The notes below the pieces were generated by a model. That model ran no database searches. It saw only the letters and a list, made by a program, of their open reading frames with translations, and was not told where the DNA came from. The position numbers were made by a program, and so were the translations under genes. A stretch of 64,000 bases of DNA from JAGVSR01 sp963825555. GTDB lineage: Bacteria > Pseudomonadota > Alphaproteobacteria > Rhizobiales > Hyphomicrobiaceae. This document shows, piece after piece, positions 34,370 through 43,123 of the stretch. Position 1 is the first letter of the stretch; each line of letters starts with the position of its first letter. Where the stretch lies: positions 139,278 to 203,277 of the forward strand of contig CAWGTZ010000018.1 of assembly GCA_963825555.1 (NCBI GenBank). Direction: 5' to 3'.

Positions 34370-35364
34370 TCGGCAGCCGGCACGAGAGCGCCCTCGCCTT
34401 CAGCCACCGCCATCGCTTTCTTCAGAACCTCCACGCCCGCACCGGGACGTTGCCCATCCTCGCTCAGGATGCGCCGGAACTGGCGCCCGCGCGGTCGACC
34501 GTGATAGAGCCCCAGTACATGCCGCGTGATGTTGTTGAGCCGTCCGCCGTTTGCGATCTGCCGTTCGATGTGCGGGAACATACGCTCCAGCGCCACACGT
34601 CGGGTGACAGCCCTATCCGCTGCGCCGAAGAAGCGACGATCCACGTCTGCGAGAATGTAGGGCTCGTGATATGCCGCGCGCCCCAGCATGACGCCGTCGA
34701 CGTGGCGTAAATGCTCCGCACATTGGTCGAGGTCCATGATACCACCGTTGAGCACGATGGTGAGATCGGGCCGCGCAGTCTTGAGACGATAGACGCGACC
34801 GTAGTCCAGCGGCGGGATTTCCCGGTTTTCTTTCGGCGACAAGCCCTTCAGCCACGCCTTGCGCGCATGCACGATGAAGGTGGTGCAGCCCGTGGACGCC
34901 ACCGTCTCGATGAAACGTTGGAAGTCAGCCTCTGCGTCTTGATCGTCGATCCCGATGCGGCACTTCACGGTTACGGGAACGGAGGTGGCCGCGCGCATCG
35001 CAGCAACGCAGTCCGCGACCAGTTCAGGCTCCGCCATCAGGCAGGCGCCGAATCGACCTTCTTGCACGCGGTCAGATGGGCAGCCGACATTCAAGTTGAT
35101 CTCGCCGTATCCGAAATCCGCCCCGATGCGAGCCGCCGAAGCGAGCTTGGCCGGATCGGAACCGCCAAGTTGCAGTGCCACGGGGTGCTCGGCCGGATCG
35201 AAGCCCAGAAGCTGGGCCCGCTTTCCGTGCAGGATCGCCTCGGCCGTCACCATCTCGGTGTAGAGCAGCGCATGCCGCGTCAGGCCACGATGGAACAAAC
35301 GGCAATGCCGGTCCGTCCAATCCATCATGGGGGCGACACAGAAGGTGTGGCTGGAAATGGTCAT
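34366..35364 (-). CDS. dusA: tRNA-dihydrouridine(20/20a) synthase DusA
   Basis: A 332-residue flavoenzyme reducing U20/U20a in the tRNA D-loop. Start CVAPMMDWTDRHCR, the catalytic Cys region EINLNVGCPSDRVQEGRFGACLM, KCRIGIDD, and HARKAWLKGLSPKENR mark the DusA group. It is full length and co-translated with the downstream TauE gene. Confidence 0.95.
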   Translation of the reverse strand: MTISSHTFCVAPMMDWTDRHCRLFHRGLTRHALLYTEMVTAEAILHGKRAQLLGFDPAEHPVALQLGGSDPAKLASAARIGADFGYGEINLNVGCPSDRVQEGRFGACLMAEPELVADCVAAMRAATSVPVTVKCRIGIDDQDAEADFQRFIETVASTGCTTFIVHARKAWLKGLSPKENREIPPLDYGRVYRLKTARPDLTIVLNGGIMDLDQCAEHLRHVDGVMLGRAAYHEPYILADVDRRFFGAADRAVTRRVALERMFPHIERQIANGGRLNNITRHVLGLYHGRPRGRQFRRILSEDGQRPGAGVEVLKKAMAVAEGEGALVPAAE

Positions 35365-35577
35365 CCTGTTAAGGCTGGTTCGGAATGCCGGCGGCGAATG
35401 ATGCGTCTTGTCCGCCGCCCTAAATAGCTCCGGGTTGGTTATATCGCCTGTGCGTGCCTCACAAGCCCTGATCGCATCATCGGCTGAATTCTGCCGGTCC
35501 TGCGCGCCCTATCTTGGGCCGCCGCTTTCGTGCATTCTAGTGCGAGAAACTTTCGTTCCGCATTCAAATCGTTTGTG

Positions 35578-37314
35578 ATGGACCGCCGCATGCCGCCGAA
35601 GACTTTAGCTCAAAATTTTTCAATGCTCCCACACGCACTATCTTTCCAACGGGATCCATCGACTGGGCTACTTGGTTGGGCTGCAGCATCTCTCAGAGCC
35701 GCCCGGAGCATCACATTAGCGCTCGCCTGTCTGGGCACCCTGTACCCACTCTCCTCGCGCGCGCAGGAGACCGCTGCAAATCCGCAACTCAAGGACCGCA
35801 TCGAGGCCCTGTCCCAGCCGGGGAACCGAACCGTCGATGGCAATGCCATTGCGAGCCATACCTTTTTGCCAAAGCTCTATGCTGCTCTGGGCTACGATCT
35901 CGCCTGGACCAACCCCGAGGCGGTGGCTGCGCTTTCGCAGATGATTGCGCGCAGCTGGGAAGATGGTCTCATATCCTCCGATTTCCACGCCAATTACGTG
36001 AACGCTGCGGCCGGAGGCGCGGACCCGGCTTCAAACGTGATCGATCGCGACATCGTCCTCAGCGATGCGCTGATCCGTTTGCTCTATCAACTCTATTTCG
36101 GGAAGGTCAGTCCCAACGGCGTCGATCCGAACTGGAACTTCGCGCGCCCCGTCGCAGGAGAAGACTCCGCGCAGGTCATCGCATCCAGCCTGAAATCGGG
36201 ACAGATCAAAGATCTCGTCGACAAGATCCGTTTGAACCACCCACTTTACACGGAGCTGAAGGCGCTCCTTCAGCAATACACCCAGTACGATGTCGCCGGG
36301 GGCTGGCCCGAGATTGCCGCCGGGCCTGTGCTCAAGCCCGGTCAGACCGACCCACGCGTCCCAAGCCTGCGTGAACGTCTGCGGATCACCGGCGAGTACC
36401 AGGGCGGCAGCGTCACGAATCCGGAGCTTTACGACGATGCCATCGTTGCAGCCATAGAGACGTTCCAGGCCGCCAGCGCACTGGAACCCGATGGTGTGCT
36501 CGGCCCCGCAACCCTTTCCGAACTCAATGTTACGCCCGCTCAGCGGGTCGAACAGATCCGCGTAAACATGGAGCGTGCCCGTTGGATCCTACGCACCCTC
36601 GGGCCGGACATGGTCGTGGTCAATGTGGCCGGCTTCTACCTCCATGTCTTTCTCAAAGGCGAGAAAGTCTGGACGACCCGCGTGATCGTGGGGCAGTCCT
36701 ATACCAAGACGCCAGTTTTTACAGAGTTGATGAAAACCGTGGTGCTTAATCCGGACTGGACGGTACCGCGCAGCATCATTCGAAACGAAATATTTCCAAA
36801 GGCCGCTGCAAATCCCGGCTACCTTGCCGCCAACAACTACTATCTAGCGGACACGTCGGGGCGCCGGGTCGGAAACGTTGACTACTCGCAGTGGACGGCC
36901 TCCACATTTCCATACCGGGTGGTGCAGAAGCCAGGCCCGCGCAACGCTCTCGGCCTTGTGAAATTCCTCTTTCCCAACTCCTACTCTGTCTACCTGCACG
37001 ACACCCCCAACCGGCAGCTGTTCGCCAAAGCCGGCCGCACATTCAGCCACGGCTGCATTCGCGTAGAAGATCCCCTGAAGCTCGCCGAGATCATTCTCTC
37101 AGACCAGCTGGGATGGGAAAGGGCCAAGATTGATGCGGCTGTTGCCACCGGCAAGCTTCAGTCTATCGCACTGCCCAAGCCGCTACCTGTCCTCATCCTC
37201 TACTGGACCATCGATCCCTCGCCCGTGGGGGGTGCCTTCTTCCACCGCGATATCTACGGCCGCGACGCACGTCTCCTGAAGGCACTCAACGCGCCATTCC
37301 AGGCGCCGCGCTAA
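35578..37314 (+). CDS. L,D-transpeptidase (YcbB/LdtD-like)
   Basis: A periplasmic enzyme of about 578 residues that makes 3-3 peptidoglycan cross-links. After an N-terminal basic stretch and signal (SITLALACLGTLYPLSSRAQE) there is a scaffold region, a peptidoglycan-binding domain (VAAIETFQ, DGVLGPATLSELN) and a YkuD catalytic domain. The latter ends in SHGCIRVEDP, with Cys493 as nucleophile when counted from 35578. The start is uncertain: a GTG at 35530 and ATGs at 35590 and 35623 are alternatives. Confidence 0.9.
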   Translation: MDRRMPPKTLAQNFSMLPHALSFQRDPSTGLLGWAAASLRAARSITLALACLGTLYPLSSRAQETAANPQLKDRIEALSQPGNRTVDGNAIASHTFLPKLYAALGYDLAWTNPEAVAALSQMIARSWEDGLISSDFHANYVNAAAGGADPASNVIDRDIVLSDALIRLLYQLYFGKVSPNGVDPNWNFARPVAGEDSAQVIASSLKSGQIKDLVDKIRLNHPLYTELKALLQQYTQYDVAGGWPEIAAGPVLKPGQTDPRVPSLRERLRITGEYQGGSVTNPELYDDAIVAAIETFQAASALEPDGVLGPATLSELNVTPAQRVEQIRVNMERARWILRTLGPDMVVVNVAGFYLHVFLKGEKVWTTRVIVGQSYTKTPVFTELMKTVVLNPDWTVPRSIIRNEIFPKAAANPGYLAANNYYLADTSGRRVGNVDYSQWTASTFPYRVVQKPGPRNALGLVKFLFPNSYSVYLHDTPNRQLFAKAGRTFSHGCIRVEDPLKLAEIILSDQLGWERAKIDAAVATGKLQSIALPKPLPVLILYWTIDPSPVGGAFFHRDIYGRDARLLKALNAPFQAPR

Positions 37315-37346
37315 CCCGATTGAGAAATCGAGCCCCGCTGCACCCG

Positions 37347-37376
37347 GCGGGCCGGTCGGCGCCCGCGGGCCTTCTT
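37347..37376 (+). terminator. Possible terminator after the L,D-transpeptidase gene
   Basis: A 6-bp stem GCGGGC/GCCCGC with a short loop is followed after five bases by CTTCTTTC. It would insulate the FNR-type promoter from readthrough. Weak evidence. Confidence 0.35.
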
Positions 37377-37384
37377 TCAAACAC

Positions 37385-37429
37385 TTGATATCAATCAATT
37401 CCCAAGCAGCGGGGACTTGGCAGTAATGC
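37385..37429 (+). promoter_or_regulatory. FNR-type operator and promoter of the Crp/Fnr regulator gene
   Basis: TTGATATCAATCAA (37385-37398) is a perfect match to the FNR/FixK box TTGAT-N4-ATCAA. A -10-like TAATGC at 37424-37429 would place the box centre close to -42 of the transcription start, the usual position for FNR activation. The start codon is about 100 bases downstream. Autoregulation is inferred from this layout. Confidence 0.7.
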
Positions 37430-37528
37430 GTCATCAAGTAAGCCGCGCCGGGAATGCGCAGCCCCATGCGGCGGCCCAACAACTTCGCGACGGGCAGGTG
37501 TCCCCGCGTCAATGGAGCCGGTGCCGGC

Positions 37529-38251
37529 ATGACAACCCGCATCAAGTGCCTGCAATGCGTCGTTCGGCGGACTGCGCCATGCAGTGCGCTGACGGCGGAA
37601 ACGGCCAACGCGTTGGCCAGGATCGTCCACCGCCGGCGCATTTCGGCAGGACAGATCCTCTACGGCGGCGCTCAGCGGGTCACCTCCTGCGCCATCATCA
37701 TTCAGGGTGTGGTCAAGGTTGTCAGTGCGCATCCGGACGGCCGCAACCAAATCGTGGGATTGCAATTTCCCTCCGATTTCGTGGGACGTCCTTATGTGGA
37801 GACCTCGCCGATGATGGCAGAGGCCGCAACCGACTTGGAGGTCTGTTCCTTCTCAGGTTCCACCTTCGAGAATCTCATGGAGCAGCATCCTGACCTGGAG
37901 CGCACGATCCTGCGCCGTACGCTCGACGACCTCGACGCCGCCCGGGAATGGATGTTCATGATCGCCCGCAAGACCGCCGAGGAGCGCGTGGCGAGCCTGC
38001 TCTTGATGATGGCCCGGAAAATGCGGGGCGAGCGTGACGAAGCGACTTCCCAGGATCAGGAGATGGAGCTCGATCTGCCACTGTCGCGAACGGAGATCGC
38101 CGAATGCCTCGGCATGCGGCTCGAAACCGTAAGCCGCCAGTTCGCAGCGCTCAAGGCACAAGGCATCATCGCCACGGGCCGCCGGCGCGGGCTGAAGTTC
38201 TGCGATCTCGCAGAGTTGACTCGCCGGGCTCAAGGCGCCGTCGAAGTCTGA
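37529..38251 (+). CDS. Crp/Fnr family oxygen-sensing regulator (FnrL-type)
   Basis: A 240-residue regulator. Three N-terminal cysteines, Cys7-x2-Cys10-x7-Cys18, plus Cys106 match the four ligands of the oxygen-labile 4Fe-4S cluster in FnrL/FnrN proteins. A cNMP-like beta-roll and a long dimer helix follow. The DNA-binding helix-turn-helix is LSRTEIAECLGMRLETVSRQF, whose Glu-x2-Ser-Arg recognises TTGAT half-sites, in agreement with the box in its own promoter. The start at 37529 is preferred because earlier in-frame ATGs lie upstream of the Cys cluster without family similarity. Confidence 0.93.
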   Translation: MTTRIKCLQCVVRRTAPCSALTAETANALARIVHRRRISAGQILYGGAQRVTSCAIIIQGVVKVVSAHPDGRNQIVGLQFPSDFVGRPYVETSPMMAEAATDLEVCSFSGSTFENLMEQHPDLERTILRRTLDDLDAAREWMFMIARKTAEERVASLLLMMARKMRGERDEATSQDQEMELDLPLSRTEIAECLGMRLETVSRQFAALKAQGIIATGRRRGLKFCDLAELTRRAQGAVEV

Positions 38252-38337
38252 TTGCACGTTGACACCTGGGCTTCCGGTTGACCCCTGAGAAGCGACGCTG
38301 CACCCTGAGCCGAACCGCGCTTGAGGACCGTTTTTTC

Positions 38338-39915
38338 ATGTCACGCGAAAATCCGGGGGCAAGTCCCTCCCAGGCGGACGTTCTCGCGTTTCTGGGAAAT
38401 CCGGAGAGTTACCCTCATCGGCCACATACGGTGGAGCGCATCGAAACACATGGCGCATATGTCTTCCTGGCCGGAGACCAGGTTTTCAAAATCAAGCGCG
38501 CCGTTCAGTTCTCCTACATGAATTTCTCCACGCTGGACCTTCGCCGTGCCGCCTGCGAACGCGAGATCTCGATCAACAAACCCCAGGCGCCTGCCATCTA
38601 TCGCGGATTGACGGCCATTACACGCAAGCCGGACGGCTCCCTGGCCTTCGACGGATCGGGCGAGATTGTCGAGTGGGCCGTGCACATGACACGCTTTTCC
38701 GAGGCCGACGTGCTGGTCAACAAAGCTGCCGATGGCCCCTTTGAAACCGGCCTTTCCAAGGCCCTAGCCGATGCGGTTTACCGCTATCATGAACAAGCTG
38801 GCCGTCCCGAGCCGCACGACTTCGCAGCCCAGATCGCAGCGATCGTCGCAGACATTTCGTCCACCCTCGCCGATGCGCTTCCCGCAGATGACTATCTTTC
38901 CGTTTTAGGCCTCACCGGTGCACTCGAGACGGAAGCCGGACGGCTGACCCCGCTGTTTGCCAAACGTGCCTCGACCGGTCACGTCCGGCGCTGTCACGGC
39001 GATCTGCACCTAGCCAACATCGTACTAATCGACGGCACACCTGTCCTGTTCGACGCGCTGGAATTCAATGAAGAGATGGCGACCATCGATACCCTCTATG
39101 ATCTGGCCTTTCTGATCATGGACCTCGACCACCGCAATCAGCACGCTTCGGCCAACACTGTGCTCAACCGCTATCTGTGGCGTAGCCAAGACATGTCCGA
39201 CATTGCGGGACTCGCAGCCTTGCCTCTCTACATGGCGCTGCGAGCGGCCATTCGCGCTATGGTCCGGGCACAGCGGGCCCGGCAGGCGCCGTCACCTGAC
39301 CAGGGTGCCGGCCCGATCACCGAAGCGCGCAGCTACGTGGCCCGCGCTGCTTCCTACCTCAAACCACAACCCCCCGTGCTGGTACTGGTCGGTGGGCTGT
39401 CTGGCACAGGCAAATCGACACTCGCTCACCGGCTGGCCCCGCTTGTCGGACGATCGCCGGGGGCTCTGCACTTGCGCACCGATCTGGAACGCAAGGCGCT
39501 TTACGGTGCGGAGGAGTTGGAACGGCTCCCGTCCGAAGCCTATACGCATGATGTGACGGAGCGCGTGTACGGCACGGTGCTCGCAAAGGCCGAGACGGCC
39601 CTTCGGGCGGGTCATTCGGTGATTGGCGATGCGGTTCACGCTGATCCTGCCGAGCGTCAACGGATTGCGTCACTCGCCGCAACGGCGCGCGCACGCCTGG
39701 TGACGCTTTGGCTCGATGCACCCGCTGAAATTCTGATGTCCCGCGTCGCCTCGCGTTCGCAGGATGCCTCCGACGCGACCCCCCAGATCGTATCCCGGCA
39801 GCTGACCTATGAACTGGGTGATCTCGACTGGACGCGCATCGATGCCAGCGGCACACCCGAGGACACGTTCCGGAATGCCTGCGAAATCTTGCAGGCGCGG
39901 CTGCCAGTGAACTGA
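38338..39915 (+). CDS. Bifunctional aminoglycoside-phosphotransferase-like / P-loop ATPase fusion protein
   Basis: About 525 residues (545 if a TTG at 38278 is used). The first half is a kinase-like fold of the aminoglycoside phosphotransferase clan, with RRCHGDLHLANIV as catalytic loop and LFDALEFNEEMATIDTLYDLAFLIMDL as metal loop. The second half is an AAA/zeta-toxin-like P-loop domain with GGLSGTGKST (residues 352-361). This fusion is widespread in proteobacteria with unknown substrate and is often seen near Usp or FNR-regulated genes. It directly follows the FNR-type gene. Confidence 0.87.
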   Translation: MSRENPGASPSQADVLAFLGNPESYPHRPHTVERIETHGAYVFLAGDQVFKIKRAVQFSYMNFSTLDLRRAACEREISINKPQAPAIYRGLTAITRKPDGSLAFDGSGEIVEWAVHMTRFSEADVLVNKAADGPFETGLSKALADAVYRYHEQAGRPEPHDFAAQIAAIVADISSTLADALPADDYLSVLGLTGALETEAGRLTPLFAKRASTGHVRRCHGDLHLANIVLIDGTPVLFDALEFNEEMATIDTLYDLAFLIMDLDHRNQHASANTVLNRYLWRSQDMSDIAGLAALPLYMALRAAIRAMVRAQRARQAPSPDQGAGPITEARSYVARAASYLKPQPPVLVLVGGLSGTGKSTLAHRLAPLVGRSPGALHLRTDLERKALYGAEELERLPSEAYTHDVTERVYGTVLAKAETALRAGHSVIGDAVHADPAERQRIASLAATARARLVTLWLDAPAEILMSRVASRSQDASDATPQIVSRQLTYELGDLDWTRIDASGTPEDTFRNACEILQARLPVN

Positions 39916-39957
39916 TACGAGCGCATCTGCCCGAAGTCCGACACGCGCGTCTTCTGC

Positions 39958-41589
39958 TCAAGACGTGGGGCTGATCTCTCCGGTCTTCAGGCGCGCCATG
40001 TAGGAGGCAAGTTCTCGCTTCACCTCGGGCATCAGGATGTAGAGACCCGTGATGTTGATCAGCGCCATGCTGAAGATGGCGGCATCGGCGAAGTCGATCA
40101 CGTGGCTGAGATTCATGGCCGCGCCCACCACCACCACCAGGCAGTAAACGACATTGAACGTGATCTCGCGGGCGCGGCCCTCACCAAACAGATAGGTCCA
40201 GGCCTTGAGCCCGTAGTACGACCACGAAATCAACGTGGAGAATGCGAACAGGATGACCGCCACCGCCAGGACGTAGGGGAACCAACTGAAGGAACTGGCG
40301 AATGCGGCCGAGGTCAGCTCCACGCCGGTTAAGTTGCCTTCAGTCGCTATTCGGCCGGCCTCTGCATTCCAGACGTAGAGACCGGTTGCTGGATCCACCT
40401 GGAGCACGCCGGTCATGATGATCACGAGCGCGGTCATCGTGCAGATGACCACCGTATCGATGAAAGGCTCAAGCAGCGCAACGAGACCCTCGCTGACGGG
40501 TTCTTTTGTTTTCACGGCCGAATGCGCGATGGGTGCGGAACCGAGCCCCGCCTCATTGGAGAACGCGGCGCGCCGAAAACCCTGGATCAGTGCGCCCACC
40601 ATCCCGCCCGCGACACCTGCCCCGGTGAAGGCCCCGTCCAGGATCTGGCCGAACGCCCAGGGCAATTTTTCGGCATTCATGGCAATGATGATCAGGGCGG
40701 TCGAACAGTAGATCACGGCCATTAATGGCACGATACGCTCGGCAAAGTGCGCGATCGAGCGGATGCCACCAACGATGACGGAGAACACGACGGCGGCGAG
40801 CAGCACCCCCGTCAGCCAGCCCTGGCCATTCAGGAAGCTGTCGGCACCGCCGGTCACGTTGACGAGTTGAGCGTGGACCTGGTTGGCCTGGAACATGTTG
40901 CCCGCGCCGAACGAACCCAGCACGCAGAAGACTGCAAAAACGGCGGCCATGATCCGGCCCGGTATGGCCATTCCCCGTGCAGCGAGTCCCTTGGAAAGGT
41001 AGTACATGGGGCCGCCCGAAACGTGACCATCGGCAAACTCGTTTCGGTATTTGACGCCGAGTGTGCACTCGGTGAACTTCGTCGCCATGCCCATCAGGCC
41101 GGCGAGAATCATCCAGAACGTCGCGCCGGGCCCGCCGATCGAAACGGCCACCGCCACGCCCGCAATGTTGCCCAGCCCCACGGTGCCAGAGAGCGCAGTG
41201 GACAAAGCCTGGAAGTGACTGACTTCGCCCGGATCCTTTTCGTTATCGTACCGGCCGCGTACCAGCGCAATGGCATGCGCGAAGCCTCGCACTTGGATCA
41301 GGCCGAAATAGACGGTGAAAATCACGGCGGCTGTCACCAGCCAGAGCACGATCCATGGAAACGCGGTGCCGGGCAGCGGCGCGAAGATGAGGTTCACGAA
41401 CGGCGACGAGGCCGCCCCCACCGCATCATTGATCATCTGGTCGATGGAGCCCGCCCCGCCGGTGTCCCCGCTCTGGGCCCGCGCCGGAACAGTCGCAAGT
41501 CCAAGAGTGGCGATTGCCACGAGGGGCGCGCGAAACGAGCCCGACGCTCCACGCGCCCTATCCCAGGCGTGGCAAAAAAGTGCGGCCAT
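39958..41589 (-). CDS. Alanine/glycine:cation symporter family (AGCS) transporter
   Basis: A 543-residue Na+- or H+-coupled amino acid importer with about eleven helices. Family signatures include STALSGTVGLGNIAGVAVA, GGPGATFWM, SGGPMYYLSKG, FRRAAFSNEAGLGSAPIAHS and FSTLISWSYYG. The N-terminus (first 40 residues, ending VPARAQ) resembles a cleavable signal peptide, an uncommon but known extension. The start at 41589 is chosen after a GGGGGA site; the longer frame to 41895 would overlap the divergent gene. Confidence 0.9.
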   Translation of the reverse strand: MAALFCHAWDRARGASGSFRAPLVAIATLGLATVPARAQSGDTGGAGSIDQMINDAVGAASSPFVNLIFAPLPGTAFPWIVLWLVTAAVIFTVYFGLIQVRGFAHAIALVRGRYDNEKDPGEVSHFQALSTALSGTVGLGNIAGVAVAVSIGGPGATFWMILAGLMGMATKFTECTLGVKYRNEFADGHVSGGPMYYLSKGLAARGMAIPGRIMAAVFAVFCVLGSFGAGNMFQANQVHAQLVNVTGGADSFLNGQGWLTGVLLAAVVFSVIVGGIRSIAHFAERIVPLMAVIYCSTALIIIAMNAEKLPWAFGQILDGAFTGAGVAGGMVGALIQGFRRAAFSNEAGLGSAPIAHSAVKTKEPVSEGLVALLEPFIDTVVICTMTALVIIMTGVLQVDPATGLYVWNAEAGRIATEGNLTGVELTSAAFASSFSWFPYVLAVAVILFAFSTLISWSYYGLKAWTYLFGEGRAREITFNVVYCLVVVVGAAMNLSHVIDFADAAIFSMALINITGLYILMPEVKRELASYMARLKTGEISPTS

Positions 41590-41776
41590 ATCGATGTCCC
41601 CCGCCCCGCGCCGCCATGCCGGCGCCGTGACAATCAAGATAGTTACGCTGTTTCCATCGGACGGTACCCTAGGACAGCCCTGGTGTGCGACGCAAGACGG
41701 GCCAAAACCGCGGCAATCTGAGCCAAACCACGCCGCGGCATATCGCGAACTCCAATTCAAAGTACCCGCACCCGCA

Positions 41777-42889
41777 ATGCCGTGCCGCCTTCGATTGCTC
41801 AAAGTTCTGATGCTTCTCCTCGCGTCCGCAGCGACTCCGGCGGGCGGAGCCGCCGCGCAGTCACCCGTCAACATCATCGTCACAGGGCCGGCCACGGGCC
41901 GTTATGCCGAATATCTGGGTGCCATGATCGCTGCCGCGCAACGGGCAGCAACCGCTCTCTCCTCTGCTGAAACAGCGGATGGCGCGATGCTCGGAGCGAT
42001 CTCCGTCACCGACGTGGACGATGGTTGCGACGCGGACCGGGCCAGAGGGGCCGCCAGACTGATCGTAGGGATGAAGCCCGATCTCGTGATTGGGCACCCC
42101 TGCCCTGCAGCAGCCATAGCGGCCGCCCCCATTTATGCGGAAGCCGGTGTCGTCTTCATTGCGCTCGGCGTGCGACATCCGGAGCTGACAGATAAGCGTG
42201 CAGGTCCCACCATCTTCCGTCTCTCAGGCCGTGAAGACCGGCAGGGGGAAGCTGCGGCGGCGGTCCTTTCCAGGTCCGCACCGGAAGGTCGCATCGCCAT
42301 CGTGCAGGACCGCACGGCCTATGCCCGCAGTTTGCTGGAAGATACGACGGTGGCACTGGAAAAGCTGAAGAGGCCCGCACCCGTCGTTATTCCCATTGTC
42401 GCCGGACGCCGCGACTACTCGGTGGAAATCGAGAAGCTCGTTTCGGCGCGCGCCGAAGCCGTCTTTTTTGCGGGCTATCCGTCTGAAGCCGCCGTTCTCC
42501 TGCGCGGAATGCGCAGGGCTGGCCTTTACGCCGTCTTTATCGGGTCAGATGCGAATGCGACGAGTGAGTTTGCCGATACCGTGGTTCAAGGCGAACTCTC
42601 GGGCAAAGGCGTCAGAGTGCTGACGCGAGCAGAGCCGATGGCAGGCAAATCGCTGGAGGGACTGTCGAATGCGGCAGAAACAGCCGTGGAAATCTGGTTC
42701 ACCGGCGCCCAGCGCGCGGGTACGCGCACAGGGGCCGACATTGCCGCAGCCCTAGCCATGGCGCCCGTCAAAACGACAGGAATGGGAGTTGTCGCGTTCG
42801 GCAGCAATGGTGATGCCGGACTGCCTTCATTCGCCGCCGCGTCACTGATTGACGGACGGTGGTCAGCCGCAGCGTCCGAGGCGCGCTGA
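41777..42889 (+). CDS. Periplasmic solute-binding protein (branched-chain amino acid / Leu-type), orphan
   Basis: A 370-residue type I periplasmic binding protein with a signal peptide (RLLKVLMLLLASAATPAGGAAAQS). Two lobes follow: NIIVTGPATGRYAEYLGAMIAAA, then DLVIGHPCPAAAIAAAPIYAEAGVVFIAL, APEGRIAIVQD and AVFFAGYPSEAAVLLRGMRRAG. Two cysteines in the first lobe may form a disulfide. No ABC permease or ATPase gene is nearby, so it may serve a distant transporter or a sensor. It is divergent from the AGCS gene. Confidence 0.82.
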   Translation: MPCRLRLLKVLMLLLASAATPAGGAAAQSPVNIIVTGPATGRYAEYLGAMIAAAQRAATALSSAETADGAMLGAISVTDVDDGCDADRARGAARLIVGMKPDLVIGHPCPAAAIAAAPIYAEAGVVFIALGVRHPELTDKRAGPTIFRLSGREDRQGEAAAAVLSRSAPEGRIAIVQDRTAYARSLLEDTTVALEKLKRPAPVVIPIVAGRRDYSVEIEKLVSARAEAVFFAGYPSEAAVLLRGMRRAGLYAVFIGSDANATSEFADTVVQGELSGKGVRVLTRAEPMAGKSLEGLSNAAETAVEIWFTGAQRAGTRTGADIAAALAMAPVKTTGMGVVAFGSNGDAGLPSFAAASLIDGRWSAAASEAR

Positions 42890-42922
42890 TCGGCAAGATC
42901 GCGCGCCTCGCTCCATAGCCAC

Positions 42923-43123
42923 TTAGCGACCCTGCGACTCCTGCAGGCACTCTTGCATCAGGCTGCGCTCCATGCGCTTCAGCGCATCCGGCACCGCATC
43001 TCCGCGTGAGCGGTAGGTATTGATGCGCTCCTTCAGCAGGGCATACTGGGCCCGCGGATCGTCGAGCTCGTCGATACGCTCGTTTATCTCGATGATCTCG
43101 CTCTCAGTCTGTTCAGACATCAT
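42923..43123 (-). CDS. Small acidic hypothetical protein
   Basis: A 66-residue helical, highly charged protein (SESEIIEINERIDELDD, YALLKERINTYRSRGD, LKRMERSLMQECLQES), with likely coiled-coil character. Tandem ATG codons at 43123 and 43120 follow a GAGTGG site. No domain is recognised. It converges on the solute-binding protein gene. Confidence 0.6.
   Translation of the reverse strand: MMSEQTESEIIEINERIDELDDPRAQYALLKERINTYRSRGDAVPDALKRMERSLMQECLQESQGR

Noticed and set aside
40747..41721. 324-residue plus-strand frame opposite the AGCS transporter
   Set aside because: It is a shadow of a membrane protein gene and lacks hydrophobic segments or motifs of its own.
41315..41776. Long N-terminal extension of the solute-binding protein
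   Set aside because: It would be antisense to the divergent transporter's start; the signal peptide begins at 41777.
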